Positions 8,681-18,541 of a DNA stretch of 64,000 nucleotides are shown here, one piece after another. The DNA is from SZUA-547 sp963669265 (GTDB lineage Bacteria > Pseudomonadota > Alphaproteobacteria > Rhodobacterales > Rhodobacteraceae). Position numbers and translations under genes: made by a program. Under the pieces are notes generated by a model. That model searched no databases. It saw nothing but the letters and a program-made list of their open reading frames with translations, and was not told the origin of the DNA. The stretch is from positions 186,001 through 250,000 of the forward strand of contig OY769916.1 in NCBI GenBank assembly GCA_963669265.1. The letters are read 5' to 3'. Every line of letters begins with the position of its first letter. Position 1 is the stretch's first letter.

Positions 8681-9442
8681 ATGGCCCGGCGCAGAATGGT
8701 CTATGAGGGCAAGGCCAAGATCCTCTATGAGGGGCCAGAGCCCGGAACGCTGATTCAGTATTTCAAGGACGACGCCACCGCGTTCAACGCGGAAAAACGC
8801 GACGTCATTGAGGGCAAAGGCGTTCTGAATAATCGAATTTCCGAACATGTGATGTCAGCGCTGAACTCGATCGGCGTGCCGACGCATTTCATCCGGCGCA
8901 TCAACATGCGGGAACAGCTGATCCGCTCGGTTGAGATCGTTCCGCTTGAGGTCGTCGTGCGCAACGTCGCGGCCGGATCCATGTCGAAGCGTCTCGGCAT
9001 CGAGGAAGGGCAGCCGCTGCCGCGCCCGATCGTTGAGTTCTATTACAAGGACGATTCGCTCGGCGATCCGCTGGTGACCGAAGAGCATATCATCGCCTTC
9101 AACTGGGCGAGTCAGCAGGACCTGGACGACATGGTCGCGCTCGCGTTGCGCGTGAATGATTTCATCTCCGGTCTGTTCATGGGCGTCGGCATCAAGCTAG
9201 TCGACTTCAAGATTGAGTGCGGCCGGATTTGGGAAGGTGATTTCCAGCGCATTATCGTGGCCGATGAAATCAGCCCCGACAGCTGTCGTCTTTGGGACGT
9301 CAAGACCGGCGAAAAGCTGGACAAAGACGTGTTTCGCCGCGATCTCGGCTCGTTGAGCGACGCTTACGCTGAGGTCGCGCAGCGCCTTGGCATTATGCCG
9401 AAGAACAGCAAGCCAAGCGCTGGTCCGAAGCTGGTGCACTGA
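8681..9442 (+). CDS. purC: Phosphoribosylaminoimidazole-succinocarboxamide synthase
   Basis: Condenses CAIR with aspartate using ATP to give SAICAR in purine synthesis. The 253 residues include the P-loop-like YEGKAKILYEGPEPGTLIQYFKDD N-terminus in two visible parts, the PLEVVVRNVAAGSMSKRLG substrate motif near residue 90, and LVDFKIECGR in the C-terminal half. A start at 8681 after CGGAG fits the family; an upstream in-frame ATG at 8609 lies in the intergenic region. It opens a run of co-directional genes reaching purQ, with short gaps, so one operon is likely. Confidence 0.97.
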   Translation: MARRRMVYEGKAKILYEGPEPGTLIQYFKDDATAFNAEKRDVIEGKGVLNNRISEHVMSALNSIGVPTHFIRRINMREQLIRSVEIVPLEVVVRNVAAGSMSKRLGIEEGQPLPRPIVEFYYKDDSLGDPLVTEEHIIAFNWASQQDLDDMVALALRVNDFISGLFMGVGIKLVDFKIECGRIWEGDFQRIIVADEISPDSCRLWDVKTGEKLDKDVFRRDLGSLSDAYAEVAQRLGIMPKNSKPSAGPKLVH

Positions 9443-9464
9443 CGGCGGCGGGCGGAGAGAACCG

Positions 9465-9683
9465 ATGGGCGAAGCCTTTAAAGCGCTGTTCCTGGGTTGG
9501 TGCGCGCTGATTGGCCGAACGAAGTGCTACATCCTCGGCTCGCTGCTGCTGTTCTTTTCTGTTCTCTGTTGGGTCAATCTTATCAAGGGCTTCTGGCCCG
9601 ATGTTCTGTCGATTCCGTTCGCGATTTTCGGGGGATTGTACCTGCTGGTCGGCGCGTTCTGGAACCATCTGGAGCGCGACTGA
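9465..9683 (+). CDS. Small membrane protein of unknown function
   Basis: A 72-residue protein with two hydrophobic segments (about residues 22-40 and 48-66) and short charged ends, so probably an inner-membrane hairpin. GGAGAGAACC precedes the ATG, which lies 22 bases after the purC stop. No family is recognised. Its place as first in a row of membrane proteins between purC and purS suggests co-transcription with purine genes, not a shown role in the pathway. Confidence 0.7.
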   Translation: MGEAFKALFLGWCALIGRTKCYILGSLLLFFSVLCWVNLIKGFWPDVLSIPFAIFGGLYLLVGAFWNHLERD

Positions 9684-9723
9684 CGCCTTCCCGTCCCGCC
9701 CGCGCTTGCGCTAAGTTGGCGAC

Positions 9724-10296
9724 ATGGTTCGAAGGATTGGATTCGGCGACTCGAAACCCAGAGACTCCGTCAGCCGGCGGCGCAGCGTCTTGGTTCGGGA
9801 TCGCGAACAGACGGCGCGCGACGAGGCGCCAAAGTGGTCGAACCGGCTGGAGCCGCCGCCAAAGAAGACCCGACGCCTTGGAAGGCTTACCTACCTGATT
9901 GTCTTGTTCCCGCTGATATTCGTGGGTTTTGGCGGCTATATGCTGTTCGACGCCATCCGATTTATAGGCGTGGCGCAGGAGGCGGTCGGAACCGTCGTCG
10001 ATATCGACATTCACTCCGATTCCGACGGGACCACTTATACGCCGACATTTCAGTTCACTGATGAGGGCGGTCAGATACGGACCGGCCGGACCCATATCTC
10101 ATCAAGCGGATACGACTACGCCATGGGCGCCCAGGAGGAAATTCTCTTTGATCCGCACGCATTGGATGCGGATGTGCGCGTGAATGGCGTGTTTTCGCTT
10201 TGGGGCCTGCCGGTGATATTCTCGACGGTTGGTTTGTTGGTCTTCGCCGGCCTGCTGTTCGGTCTGCGAATGTCCCGCAACCGTGCGAATGCGTAA
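9724..10296 (+). CDS. DUF3592-like membrane protein (first of three)
   Basis: 190 residues: a basic cytoplasmic N-terminal region of about 55 residues rich in Arg and Lys, one hydrophobic segment (about 57-78), a soluble extracytoplasmic domain, and a second hydrophobic segment near 160-182. The soluble part (AQEAVGTVVDIDIHSDSDG, then TYTPTFQFTDEGG) matches the DUF3592 pattern of a beta domain between two membrane helices. The start MVRRIGFGDSK resembles the MARKVGFGGGR start of the next gene, which points to duplication. Function is unknown. It lies 40 bases after the preceding small membrane protein. Confidence 0.75.
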   Translation: MVRRIGFGDSKPRDSVSRRRSVLVRDREQTARDEAPKWSNRLEPPPKKTRRLGRLTYLIVLFPLIFVGFGGYMLFDAIRFIGVAQEAVGTVVDIDIHSDSDGTTYTPTFQFTDEGGQIRTGRTHISSSGYDYAMGAQEEILFDPHALDADVRVNGVFSLWGLPVIFSTVGLLVFAGLLFGLRMSRNRANA

Positions 10297-10305
10297 GGGG
10301 GGAGC

Positions 10306-10914
10306 ATGGCGCGCAAGGTCGGATTTGGAGGCGGACGGCGCAGCGTCTTAGGGCGCAACCAGGATTCGGTGGAGAGGCGTTCGCGAGACGATGACTCGCG
10401 GGATCTGGATACGCCGGATTTGAAGGCGTTCGAGGCGCAACTCACGCCCAGCCGGGGCGACGGCAAAGCCGCGATCTTTCTTGGCTTCACGCTCATGTTC
10501 ACCATACCGCTGATCTTCGCTGCGATCGGGGCCTATCCCATGCTCGGAGCGCTCAGCTTTCCCGAGCGCGCGCATGAGGTTCAGGCCGAGATCACGGGAC
10601 GAACCGCTGTGCTGCCTGAGGGTGAGCCTGAGCGCGTCACCTCGATCACCATCGCCTATGAAACCCGCATCGGCAGCCGTCTAACGACCGATGTGGCGAC
10701 AAACGCGCCGCTCGATATCGGCGAACAGGTGATCGTCTTCTATGACCCGGAGGCGCCCCGCTATGTGCAGCTCGACCGCGAGGTCACGTTCGGCGACGCG
10801 CTGGACCGGGTCGGCGACCGGATCTACTTCACCTATTTCGCACTCGGCTTTATCTGCCTCGTCCTCGTAATGCTGATAATGGTGTTCGCGGGGGGGCGGA
10901 AAGGTCGCCGCTGA
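10306..10914 (+). CDS. DUF3592-like membrane protein (second of three)
   Basis: 202 residues with the same layout as its neighbour: a charged N-terminal tail of about 55 residues, a hydrophobic segment (about 60-82), an extracytoplasmic domain with HEVQAEITGRTAVLPEGE and VIVFYDPEAPRYVQLD, and a C-terminal membrane segment (about 170-195) ending in GGRKGRR. GGGGGGAGC precedes the ATG, nine bases after the previous stop. The beta-rich domain and YDPEAP motif are DUF3592 features. It is most likely a diverged tandem copy of the gene at 9724. Function unknown. Confidence 0.75.
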   Translation: MARKVGFGGGRRSVLGRNQDSVERRSRDDDSRDLDTPDLKAFEAQLTPSRGDGKAAIFLGFTLMFTIPLIFAAIGAYPMLGALSFPERAHEVQAEITGRTAVLPEGEPERVTSITIAYETRIGSRLTTDVATNAPLDIGEQVIVFYDPEAPRYVQLDREVTFGDALDRVGDRIYFTYFALGFICLVLVMLIMVFAGGRKGRR

Positions 10915-10979
10915 CACTCGACCTTGCGCCGCGCCTGCGGTATTTCGCGAGGAAATCAACGATAGAGCAGGATTCGCCC

Positions 10980-11219
10980 ATGCGCGCCCGTGTAGACGTC
11001 ACCCTGAAGACCGGCGTTCTCGACCCCCAGGGAGAGGCCATTCGCCAGGCGCTTGGCGCTCTCGGCTTTGACGGCGTGGACGGCGTGCGCCAGGGCAAGG
11101 TGATCGAACTGGATCTTGACGAGACCGACGCCGTCGCCGCCGAGGCCAAGGTGCGCGAGATGTGCGAAAAACTGCTCGCAAACACCGTGATCGAGCAATA
11201 CTCGATCACCATCGGCTGA
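10980..11219 (+). CDS. purS: FGAM synthase small subunit PurS
   Basis: The 79-residue subunit that bridges PurQ and PurL in the three-part formylglycinamidine ribonucleotide synthase. The sequence starts RARVDVTLKTGVLDPQGEAI, the conserved PurS strand-turn, then has VRQGKVIELDL and a C-terminal NTVIEQYSI. Length and position before purQ agree with the family. It is separated from purQ by one DUF3592-like gene, and a four-base gap joins it to that gene, so the three are probably translated from one message. Confidence 0.95.
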   Translation: MRARVDVTLKTGVLDPQGEAIRQALGALGFDGVDGVRQGKVIELDLDETDAVAAEAKVREMCEKLLANTVIEQYSITIG

Positions 11220-11223
11220 TCCC

Positions 11224-11790
11224 ATGGCGCTGCGGAAAAAAAAGGGACGGGGCGAAAAGTGGCTTCTGCTCGTTTTTTTGCTGCCTGCGCTGTTCCTGTT
11301 TTTTGGCGCCCGGTCCGCGCTTTATCGTTATGAGCAGGTGCAACTGTCTGAGCAGACGGATGTCACCATCTACGAGGTCGAGCACGAGACCTACACCTAT
11401 CGCGACAGCGACGGACGCACGCGGTCCGGCGAGCACTGGCGCTATTCGGTCGAGTTAGAAGTGGATGGCGAAACCCTTCATCGCTATGTCGTCGAGCCGA
11501 ATTTCGATCTGGAGATGATCTGGCACAATTCAGACGCCATCAATCCGGAGATCTACGCCAAGGGCGCCCGCCTGCCCGTTCTGCTGCGGCGGGATCTGGA
11601 CTACGCCGTCGCCCATGACGATTTCTGGGCGATCTATCTGACGCCGATCTTCCTGCTCGGCTTCGGGTTCTTCGCCTTGCTGATCTGCCTGCCCGTCATT
11701 CTGATCGTGCGCAATCCGATGCCGAAGATGGATCCGATGAAACGCGAGGAGCTGATCGCGGAGATGAAGAGAAGGAAAGACAACAAATGA
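11224..11790 (+). CDS. DUF3592-like membrane protein (third of three)
   Basis: 188 residues. A short basic N-terminus (RKKKGRGEK) is followed by a hydrophobic segment (about 12-32), an extracytoplasmic domain of about 110 residues rich in Glu, Tyr and Thr, a second hydrophobic segment (about 140-165), and a charged tail. Sequence similarity to the two genes at 9.7-10.9 kb is in topology more than in residues. The gene starts four bases after purS, and its last bases overlap the purQ start (ATGA at 11787-11790), so it is translationally coupled to both. Function unknown. Confidence 0.7.
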   Translation: MALRKKKGRGEKWLLLVFLLPALFLFFGARSALYRYEQVQLSEQTDVTIYEVEHETYTYRDSDGRTRSGEHWRYSVELEVDGETLHRYVVEPNFDLEMIWHNSDAINPEIYAKGARLPVLLRRDLDYAVAHDDFWAIYLTPIFLLGFGFFALLICLPVILIVRNPMPKMDPMKREELIAEMKRRKDNK

Positions 11791-12464
11791 GATCGGCTGT
11801 CATCGTCTTCCCCGGCTCCAACTGCGACCGCGACATGGCGGTGGCTCTGCGGCAGGCCTCGGGCAAGGACCCTGTGATGGTTTGGCACAAGAACGCGTCA
11901 CTTCCGGACGGTCTGGATATGATCGCCCTGCCCGGCGGTTTTTCCTTTGGCGATTATCTGCGCTGTGGCGCCATCGCGGCGCGCTCGCCGATCATGCGGG
12001 CCGTCGCCGACTTCGCCAACAAAGGCGGGTTGGTTCTGGGCGTCTGTAACGGCTTTCAGGTGCTGATCGAGACCGGATTGCTGCCGGGCGCGCTGATGCG
12101 AAACGCCGATCTTAAATTCGTCTGCCGTACGGTGGCGATGACGGTGGGCGACGCGCACAGCCCTTTTCTCCACGGCTACAAGCCCGGCGATACCGTGCGT
12201 TATCCCGTGGCGCATCACGACGGCAACTATGTCGCCGATGACGCTTTGCTGGAGAGGTTGGAAGGCGATGGAAGGATCGCGTTCCGCTATCTGCCGGGCG
12301 ACAACCCCAATGGCGCGCAACGCGACATCGCCGGAATCGTCAGCGCCGACGGCCGGGTGTTGGGCATGATGCCTCATCCCGAACGCGCGGCGGATGCAGA
12401 GCTAGGCTCGACGGAAGGATCGCCCTTTTTCGCGGGGCTTGTGAGCGCGATGGAGACAGCCTGA
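11787..12464 (+). CDS. purQ: FGAM synthase glutaminase subunit PurQ
   Basis: The class I glutamine amidotransferase that supplies ammonia to PurL. The 225 residues include PGSNCDRDMA at the N-terminus, the oxyanion region GGFSFGDYLRCGA, the nucleophile Cys in GVCNGFQVL (about residue 86), and the His-Glu pair in MMPHPERA near residue 195. It overlaps the preceding gene by four bases and is convergent with the DMT transporter 20 bases downstream, so the purine operon breaks here and purL has its own start region. Confidence 0.97.
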   Translation: MRSAVIVFPGSNCDRDMAVALRQASGKDPVMVWHKNASLPDGLDMIALPGGFSFGDYLRCGAIAARSPIMRAVADFANKGGLVLGVCNGFQVLIETGLLPGALMRNADLKFVCRTVAMTVGDAHSPFLHGYKPGDTVRYPVAHHDGNYVADDALLERLEGDGRIAFRYLPGDNPNGAQRDIAGIVSADGRVLGMMPHPERAADAELGSTEGSPFFAGLVSAMETA

Positions 12465-12483
12465 AAATCCGTCTCCTACGCTT

Positions 12484-13404
12484 CTATCTTCGCCGCCGCC
12501 TGAGCGCCGCGCTCGCCGCTCCATTGGCCAGCGCAACGCCCAGACAGGCCGCCGCCGCCGCCAGCCAGCCAGCGACGCTGATCGTCTCTCCAAGTACGGC
12601 CCACCCGCCCAAAGCGGCGAAAACCGGCACCAGCGCCGTGAAGGACGATGCGCGCACCGGCCCCAGACATTTGGCCGAAAAGGCGAATGCCGCCACGGAG
12701 ATCGCCCCCGCGAGAACCCCTTGCATCAGCGCGGCCCACGCGATGTCGGCGATCGGCGCCTGTGGGATGCCAGTCTCCCAGAACAACGACCCAATCAGCA
12801 GGAACGGCGTCGAATAGAGGCAGACATAGGCCGCGGCCTCGACCCCGTTCAGGTTCACGCGCCGATAGGCGATGGTGAAGGCGGACCAACTGACCGCCGC
12901 CGCCAGCAGATAGGGCGCGCCGGAAAGGACGCCGGGTTCGCTGTCGAGGAACGCGGGAACCAGCACTAGGCCGACGCTGAGGCCGATCAGGCCCAAGCCG
13001 ATGGACCTCTCGACGCTGAACGGGCGGCGATCAATGAACTTGTCCCAAATCGCCACGAACAGCGGCAGCAAGGCGGGCGTCAACGGCGCGAACAGCGATG
13101 CGGGCACGGTTTGCAGCCCCTTGGCGGTCAGCAGGATAAAGGGTCCGCCCCAGCCGATCGCCATGATCGCCAGCAGCCACGGCGACTCGCCGCGCGGAAA
13201 CAGGCCACGCCGCAACCAGAACGGCGACAGAATCAGTGCCGGGATCGCGTTTCGCAGGATCGAGAGGCCGAGCGGAGTGAACTGGCTCGCCGCGTCGCGG
13301 GTGGCGACGATCCATGAGGCCCAGATCAGCACCGCGAGCAGAATCGCGGCGTATCCGGCGAGCTCGCTCGCTCCGACGCCGTTTTGGCCGGCATTATCCG
13401 TCAT
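12484..13404 (-). CDS. DMT-superfamily (EamA) transporter
   Basis: A 306-residue membrane protein with ten hydrophobic segments in two halves, the EamA duplication. The first helix contains LLAVLIWASWIVATRDAA, and the second half has a matching helix with VLAGAISVAAFAFSAKCLGP. The start at 13404 is preferred because GAGAGAAG lies a few bases upstream; a GTG at 13440 would add 12 residues. It lies on the opposite strand between purQ and purL. The substrate is not predictable; purine export is only a guess from location. Confidence 0.88.
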   Translation of the reverse strand: MTDNAGQNGVGASELAGYAAILLAVLIWASWIVATRDAASQFTPLGLSILRNAIPALILSPFWLRRGLFPRGESPWLLAIMAIGWGGPFILLTAKGLQTVPASLFAPLTPALLPLFVAIWDKFIDRRPFSVERSIGLGLIGLSVGLVLVPAFLDSEPGVLSGAPYLLAAAVSWSAFTIAYRRVNLNGVEAAAYVCLYSTPFLLIGSLFWETGIPQAPIADIAWAALMQGVLAGAISVAAFAFSAKCLGPVRASSFTALVPVFAALGGWAVLGETISVAGWLAAAAACLGVALANGAASAALRRRRR

Positions 13405-13502
13405 GCGCTGCTTCTCTCTCGGCCGTCTCTGGGTTTTCACCGCGCGCCGCAGCCTCTAAGAAGCTAGGCGACTCGCCCAACCCCCTTTCGACCGGATCTC
13501 AG

Positions 13503-15695
<2,193 letters not shown>

Positions 15696-15788
15696 AGTCC
15701 CCTCGCCAAGCTCACGTCTTGCCTCCGCCGCTGCGGCGATCTACATCCTCGGATGACGCCGCATTTTGGATCAATGGGAGCACGCCTC

Positions 15789-16022
15789 ATGGCGATGGAC
15801 GTCTCTGAACTAGAGCATCTGATCAAGGACGCTTTTCCGGACGCCAAGATCGAGATTCAAGACCTCGCCGGCGATGGCGATCACTACGCCGCGAACATCG
15901 TGTCCGAGAAATTCAGCGGCAAGAACCGGGTGCAGCAGCATCAGATGGTTTACGCCGCGCTAAAGGGCAAAATGGGCGGAGAACTGCACGCGCTCGCCCT
16001 GCAAACCAGCGCCCCGGAGTAA
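15789..16022 (+). CDS. BolA/IbaG-family protein
   Basis: A 77-residue protein of the BolA fold: MDVSELEHLIKDAFPDAKIE, then GDGDHYAANIVSEKFSGKNRV with the conserved His, and QHQMVYAALKGKMGG. In this family that His, with a monothiol glutaredoxin, ligates a shared [2Fe-2S] cluster, and the partner glutaredoxin gene follows 28 bases later. The start at 15789 is preceded by GGGAG at 15776-15780. The subtype (short, IbaG/BolA2-like) is inferred from length. Confidence 0.93.
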   Translation: MAMDVSELEHLIKDAFPDAKIEIQDLAGDGDHYAANIVSEKFSGKNRVQQHQMVYAALKGKMGGELHALALQTSAPE

Positions 16023-16050
16023 CCCCCGTCCCCGGGGAACGGAGAATGAT

Positions 16051-16416
16051 ATGACCGAGACCACCGCAACCGCCATTAAGGCTGATATCGACGCCAATGA
16101 CGTGGTGCTGTTCATGAAGGGCACCGCGACCATGCCGCAATGCGGGTTTTCCAGCCGCGTCGCCGGGATCCTGACCTATATGGGCGTAGAGTTTAAGGAC
16201 GTGAACGTTCTTGAAAGCGACGAGGTGCGTCAGGGCATCAAGGACTTCTCGGACTGGCCGACCATCCCTCAGCTCTATGTGAAGGGCGAATTTGTGGGCG
16301 GTTGCGACATCATCACCGAGATGACGCTGTCTGGCGAGTTGGACCAGTTGTTTGAGACCGGCGGCATCGCCTTCGACAAGGATGCGGCGGCGAAAATTCG
16401 CGAGTCCAACAGCTGA
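16051..16416 (+). CDS. grxD: Monothiol glutaredoxin, Grx4 family
   Basis: 121 residues with the single-cysteine active site CGFS (in MPQCGFSSRVAGIL, Cys about residue 31), then the WPTIPQLYVKGEFVGGCDI glutathione-binding segment. Such proteins bind a glutathione-coordinated [2Fe-2S] cluster and work with BolA partners in iron-sulfur trafficking or iron sensing. The gene follows the bolA-family gene directly and ends at a strong terminator. The pair forms a recognised bolA-grx module at the end of the purine cluster. Confidence 0.95.
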   Translation: MTETTATAIKADIDANDVVLFMKGTATMPQCGFSSRVAGILTYMGVEFKDVNVLESDEVRQGIKDFSDWPTIPQLYVKGEFVGGCDIITEMTLSGELDQLFETGGIAFDKDAAAKIRESNS

Positions 16417-16481
16417 ATTGCATGCGGAGCGTTGGGCGTTCGGCGCTTGCGACGCGATAATCTGCCTTTGCGATCGGTCAG

Positions 16482-16504
16482 GCGGCCCTCCGGGGCCGCT
16501 TTTT
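16482..16504 (+). terminator. Rho-independent terminator of grxD
   Basis: A 7-bp stem (GCGGCCC at 16482-16488, GGGCCGC at 16493-16499) with a 4-base loop is followed directly by TTTTT. It lies 65 bases after the grxD stop. Confidence 0.85.
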
Positions 16505-16649
16505 CGTATACGCAGCAGAACGCACATTCACCTGCATAATTATTAAATATAAGATAGTTGTCTGACTTTCTTAAAGTAAACGCAATCCTTGCCCGGCTGC
16601 AAACCAGCGACGCAAACGCCTCGATGGCGACGAAGGTGATGGCGAGGTG

Positions 16650-16678
16650 TTGACCTCGCAGGGGCGCACCGATAATTA
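16650..16678 (+). promoter_or_regulatory. Candidate sigma-70-type promoter of tRNA-Gln
   Basis: TTGACC at 16650-16655 is separated by 15-17 bases from GATAATTA at 16671-16678. It ends 18 bases before the mature tRNA 5' end, which is a suitable position for a tRNA promoter. Confidence 0.5.
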
Positions 16679-16695
16679 CGCAGCGCTGCTGTTGC

Positions 16696-16769
16696 TGGGG
16701 AATAGTTTAACGGTAGAACAGCGGACTCTGACTCCGTCGGTCCTGGTTCGAATCCAGGTTCCCCAGCCA
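16696..16769 (+). tRNA. tRNA-Gln (anticodon CTG)
   Basis: The acceptor stem TGGGGAA pairs with TTCCCCA over seven base pairs, including the U1-A72 start that typifies tRNA-Gln. The anticodon arm has the loop CTCTGAC with CTG as anticodon, reading CAG. The T arm is CCTGG-TTCGAAT-CCAGG, and GCCA is encoded at the 3' end. No attachment-site repeat or integrase is seen beside it. Confidence 0.96.
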
Positions 16770-16870
16770 AAGCTCCCCGATTTTTAGTTGCGAGGACGCC
16801 TGTCCGCGCACAATGGTGTGCGCTAGCACGCAAACGTCAAATGAACGCCGATTGCGATACGTTTCTTTGG

Positions 16871-17149
16871 TTAGCGTTCCAGGTTCTTAATTCGGTTATC
16901 CAGGTTTTTAAGGTTCTTTTTCACCCACTCTGTTTGGCTCTTTTCGTATTTTCCCATATCGCGGCCATAGTTCTGCAAAGACTTTGCCAGGTCGTCGATT
17001 TTCCTGTTGATGTTGTCGATATAGCGATTTTGCTGAACTTCCCAATCGAGGGTGGTTTTCTTCTCCGCCACGAATTCTTTGCGAAGTTTCTTGAGCTCCT
17101 TCTCAAGCTTTTGCGCAAGTTTCAGCGCTTGAGCAGCTTTGTCGGCCAT
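16871..17149 (-). CDS. Small coiled-coil protein of unknown function
   Basis: A 92-residue, very Lys- and Glu-rich protein with almost no Pro or Gly, expected to form a long helix or coiled coil (for example ALKLAQKLEKELKKLRKEF and NRKIDDLAKSLQNYG). AAGGAG lies about ten bases before the ATG at 17149, supporting translation of this strand rather than of the overlapping hydrophobic antisense frame. It is divergent from the micro-gene at 17222. No family is recognised. The base composition is more AT-rich than its surroundings. Confidence 0.65.
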   Translation of the reverse strand: MADKAAQALKLAQKLEKELKKLRKEFVAEKKTTLDWEVQQNRYIDNINRKIDDLAKSLQNYGRDMGKYEKSQTEWVKKNLKNLDNRIKNLER

Positions 17150-17221
17150 AGGAGTTCTCCTTTTGACTCACCTGCGCTAGTTTAAGGTTGTTGGCGCTAA
17201 ATCCCAAAGGAGCCTGAATCG

Positions 17222-17389
17222 ATGGCTCAGAGACGCGGTAGTTGCGGTAGTCAGAGCGAAGCAATGAAGGGCGAACTCACGCGGTTGGAACGCGCCGAGG
17301 CGTGGGCCTGTCAGCGCAGCCTAGAGATTGTCGGCACGGTCGTCGCGGTCTTGCTCATTGGCGGTGTGATCTGGGCGCTTGTGGCGTAG
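17222..17389 (+). CDS. Single-pass membrane micro-protein
   Basis: A 55-residue reading frame with AAAGGAG about ten bases before its ATG. The first 33 residues are polar (QRRGSCGSQSEAMKGELT and then a Glu/Arg helix); residues 35-54 (LEIVGTVVAVLLIGGVIWAL) form one membrane helix at the C-terminal end, a tail-anchored layout. It faces the coiled-coil gene across a 72-base divergent spacer. No family is recognised. A real gene is suggested by the ribosome-binding site and clean topology. Confidence 0.5.
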   Translation: MAQRRGSCGSQSEAMKGELTRLERAEAWACQRSLEIVGTVVAVLLIGGVIWALVA

Positions 17390-17417
17390 AAGAGGGCTGA
17401 AGCGCCGACTGAACGGT

Positions 17418-17579
17418 TCAGCGAGCGCTGAATAGCTGGAGAGTGCAGCCAAAAATCGCCGGACGGTCGCGCGGCCCGTCGGATGAGCTTCGTATACACG
17501 ACTGAAGTTGCGGAGAGAAAAAGTAGAGCGCCAAACCGGCGGTCACGGCGGCGGCGGCGATCAAGGTTTTGGCTTTCAT
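17418..17579 (-). CDS. Possible micro-protein with N-terminal membrane or signal segment
   Basis: A 53-residue frame starting KAKTLIAAAAVTAGLALYFF, a basic start followed by one hydrophobic stretch, then a polar tail with two Cys. GAGAAG precedes the ATG. The rest of the 17390-17718 stretch shows no other credible gene. Support is limited to start context and topology; it could be non-coding. Confidence 0.35.
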   Translation of the reverse strand: MKAKTLIAAAAVTAGLALYFFSPQLQSCIRSSSDGPRDRPAIFGCTLQLFSAR

Positions 17580-17718
17580 CGCTTCTCGCCCAATACCGTC
17601 GATGCCCGGCTATCGTCCGGCGGCTTGAACAACGCCCAACACGGACCTTGCGCCGCCACGGTTATGGCGGGCGCGTTGACGAGCTTTAGGGCAGCGGCGC
17701 AGTTAGCGCCGCAGCCAG

Positions 17719-18141
17719 TCATTCGTCGCGATAGACCTTTTCGCGACGCTCATGCATTTCCTGGGCTTCCAGAGAGAGCGTGGCGATCGGTCTGGCGTCG
17801 AGACGGCGGAGACTGATCGGGTCCCCTGTCTCTTCGCAATAACCGTAATTGCCCTCTTCGATCCGACGAATCGCAGAATCGATCTTTGCGATCAATTTGC
17901 GTTGCCGGTCCCGTGTGCGAAGCTCCAGCGCACGATCCGTCTCAGCAGACGCGCGGTCGGTGATGTCCGGAAGACTGCCTGTATCTTCCTGCAGCGAAAC
18001 GACTGTTTCACGGCATTCATCAAGAATGGACTCGCGCCAATCGAGCAGTTTCTTGCGAAAATACTCGCGTTGCCGCTCGTTCATGAACGGCTCGTCCTCT
18101 GACGGCTTGTACGCGCCGTTGAGCACGTTTGGTGAATTCAT
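17719..18141 (-). CDS. dksA: DksA-family RNA polymerase-binding transcription factor
   Basis: Binds in the RNA polymerase secondary channel and, with ppGpp, adjusts transcription of stable RNA and biosynthetic genes. The 140 residues contain the coiled-coil arm with LPDITDRASAETDRALELR, whose tip Asp and Ala residues are needed for activity, then a C-terminal finger region GYCEETGDPISLRRLDARPI. The finger keeps only one of the four zinc-binding Cys. Single-Cys DksA proteins are known in alphaproteobacteria and can be functional, so loss of zinc does not imply loss of role. AAGGG lies about ten bases before the ATG. Confidence 0.93.
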   Translation of the reverse strand: MNSPNVLNGAYKPSEDEPFMNERQREYFRKKLLDWRESILDECRETVVSLQEDTGSLPDITDRASAETDRALELRTRDRQRKLIAKIDSAIRRIEEGNYGYCEETGDPISLRRLDARPIATLSLEAQEMHERREKVYRDE

Positions 18142-18541
18142 GCCCGCATACCCTTACCATCGACTCAAGTGGCTCGGCTTATAGGGGTATGAATCCGGAT
18201 TGTCACCGGGTCCCAAGCAAATTCCCGCCGAAATTCAGACGCAATCTCATTTCGCAACATCGAAGCGCCCAATCCAGCGCCAGGATCCAATCTGCGAGAA
18301 CGTTCGATCCAAAATTCAAATGGAATTCGCGCGATTTGCGGCGAGCTTTTACCTTTAAGGCGCCGCAATCGCCCCAAATTGGCCCTTTGGACTCATTCTG
18401 GCCACATTTTTTTAAGGAAAAATATCGCGCATTATCAATTGGTTGAATCAATGTCTTTAAGTTCTGCATGAAAATATGGTTTCGAAACAACGTGAAACCG
18501 GATACCTTAGTCATAACAGAGTTTTACAGGGGCTCTTTTAC
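18142..18541. other. AT-rich intergenic region
   Basis: A 400-base divergent spacer between dksA and the first DUF2927 gene. It is visibly richer in A+T than the genes beside it, especially at 18400-18500. No tRNA, riboswitch, long repeat or convincing reading frame is seen. It probably holds promoters for both genes, but no clear consensus could be assigned. Confidence 0.5.

Noticed and set aside
16543..16833. Reverse-strand 96-residue frame containing AGEPGFEPGPTESESAVLPLNYSP
   Set aside because: It is the antisense translation of the tRNA-Gln gene, a well-known false protein pattern.
16841..17185. Hydrophobic forward frame opposite the coiled-coil gene
   Set aside because: It is the antisense of a Lys/Glu-rich gene (which always reads Phe/Leu-rich on the other strand) and lacks a binding site, while the reverse gene has AAGGAG.
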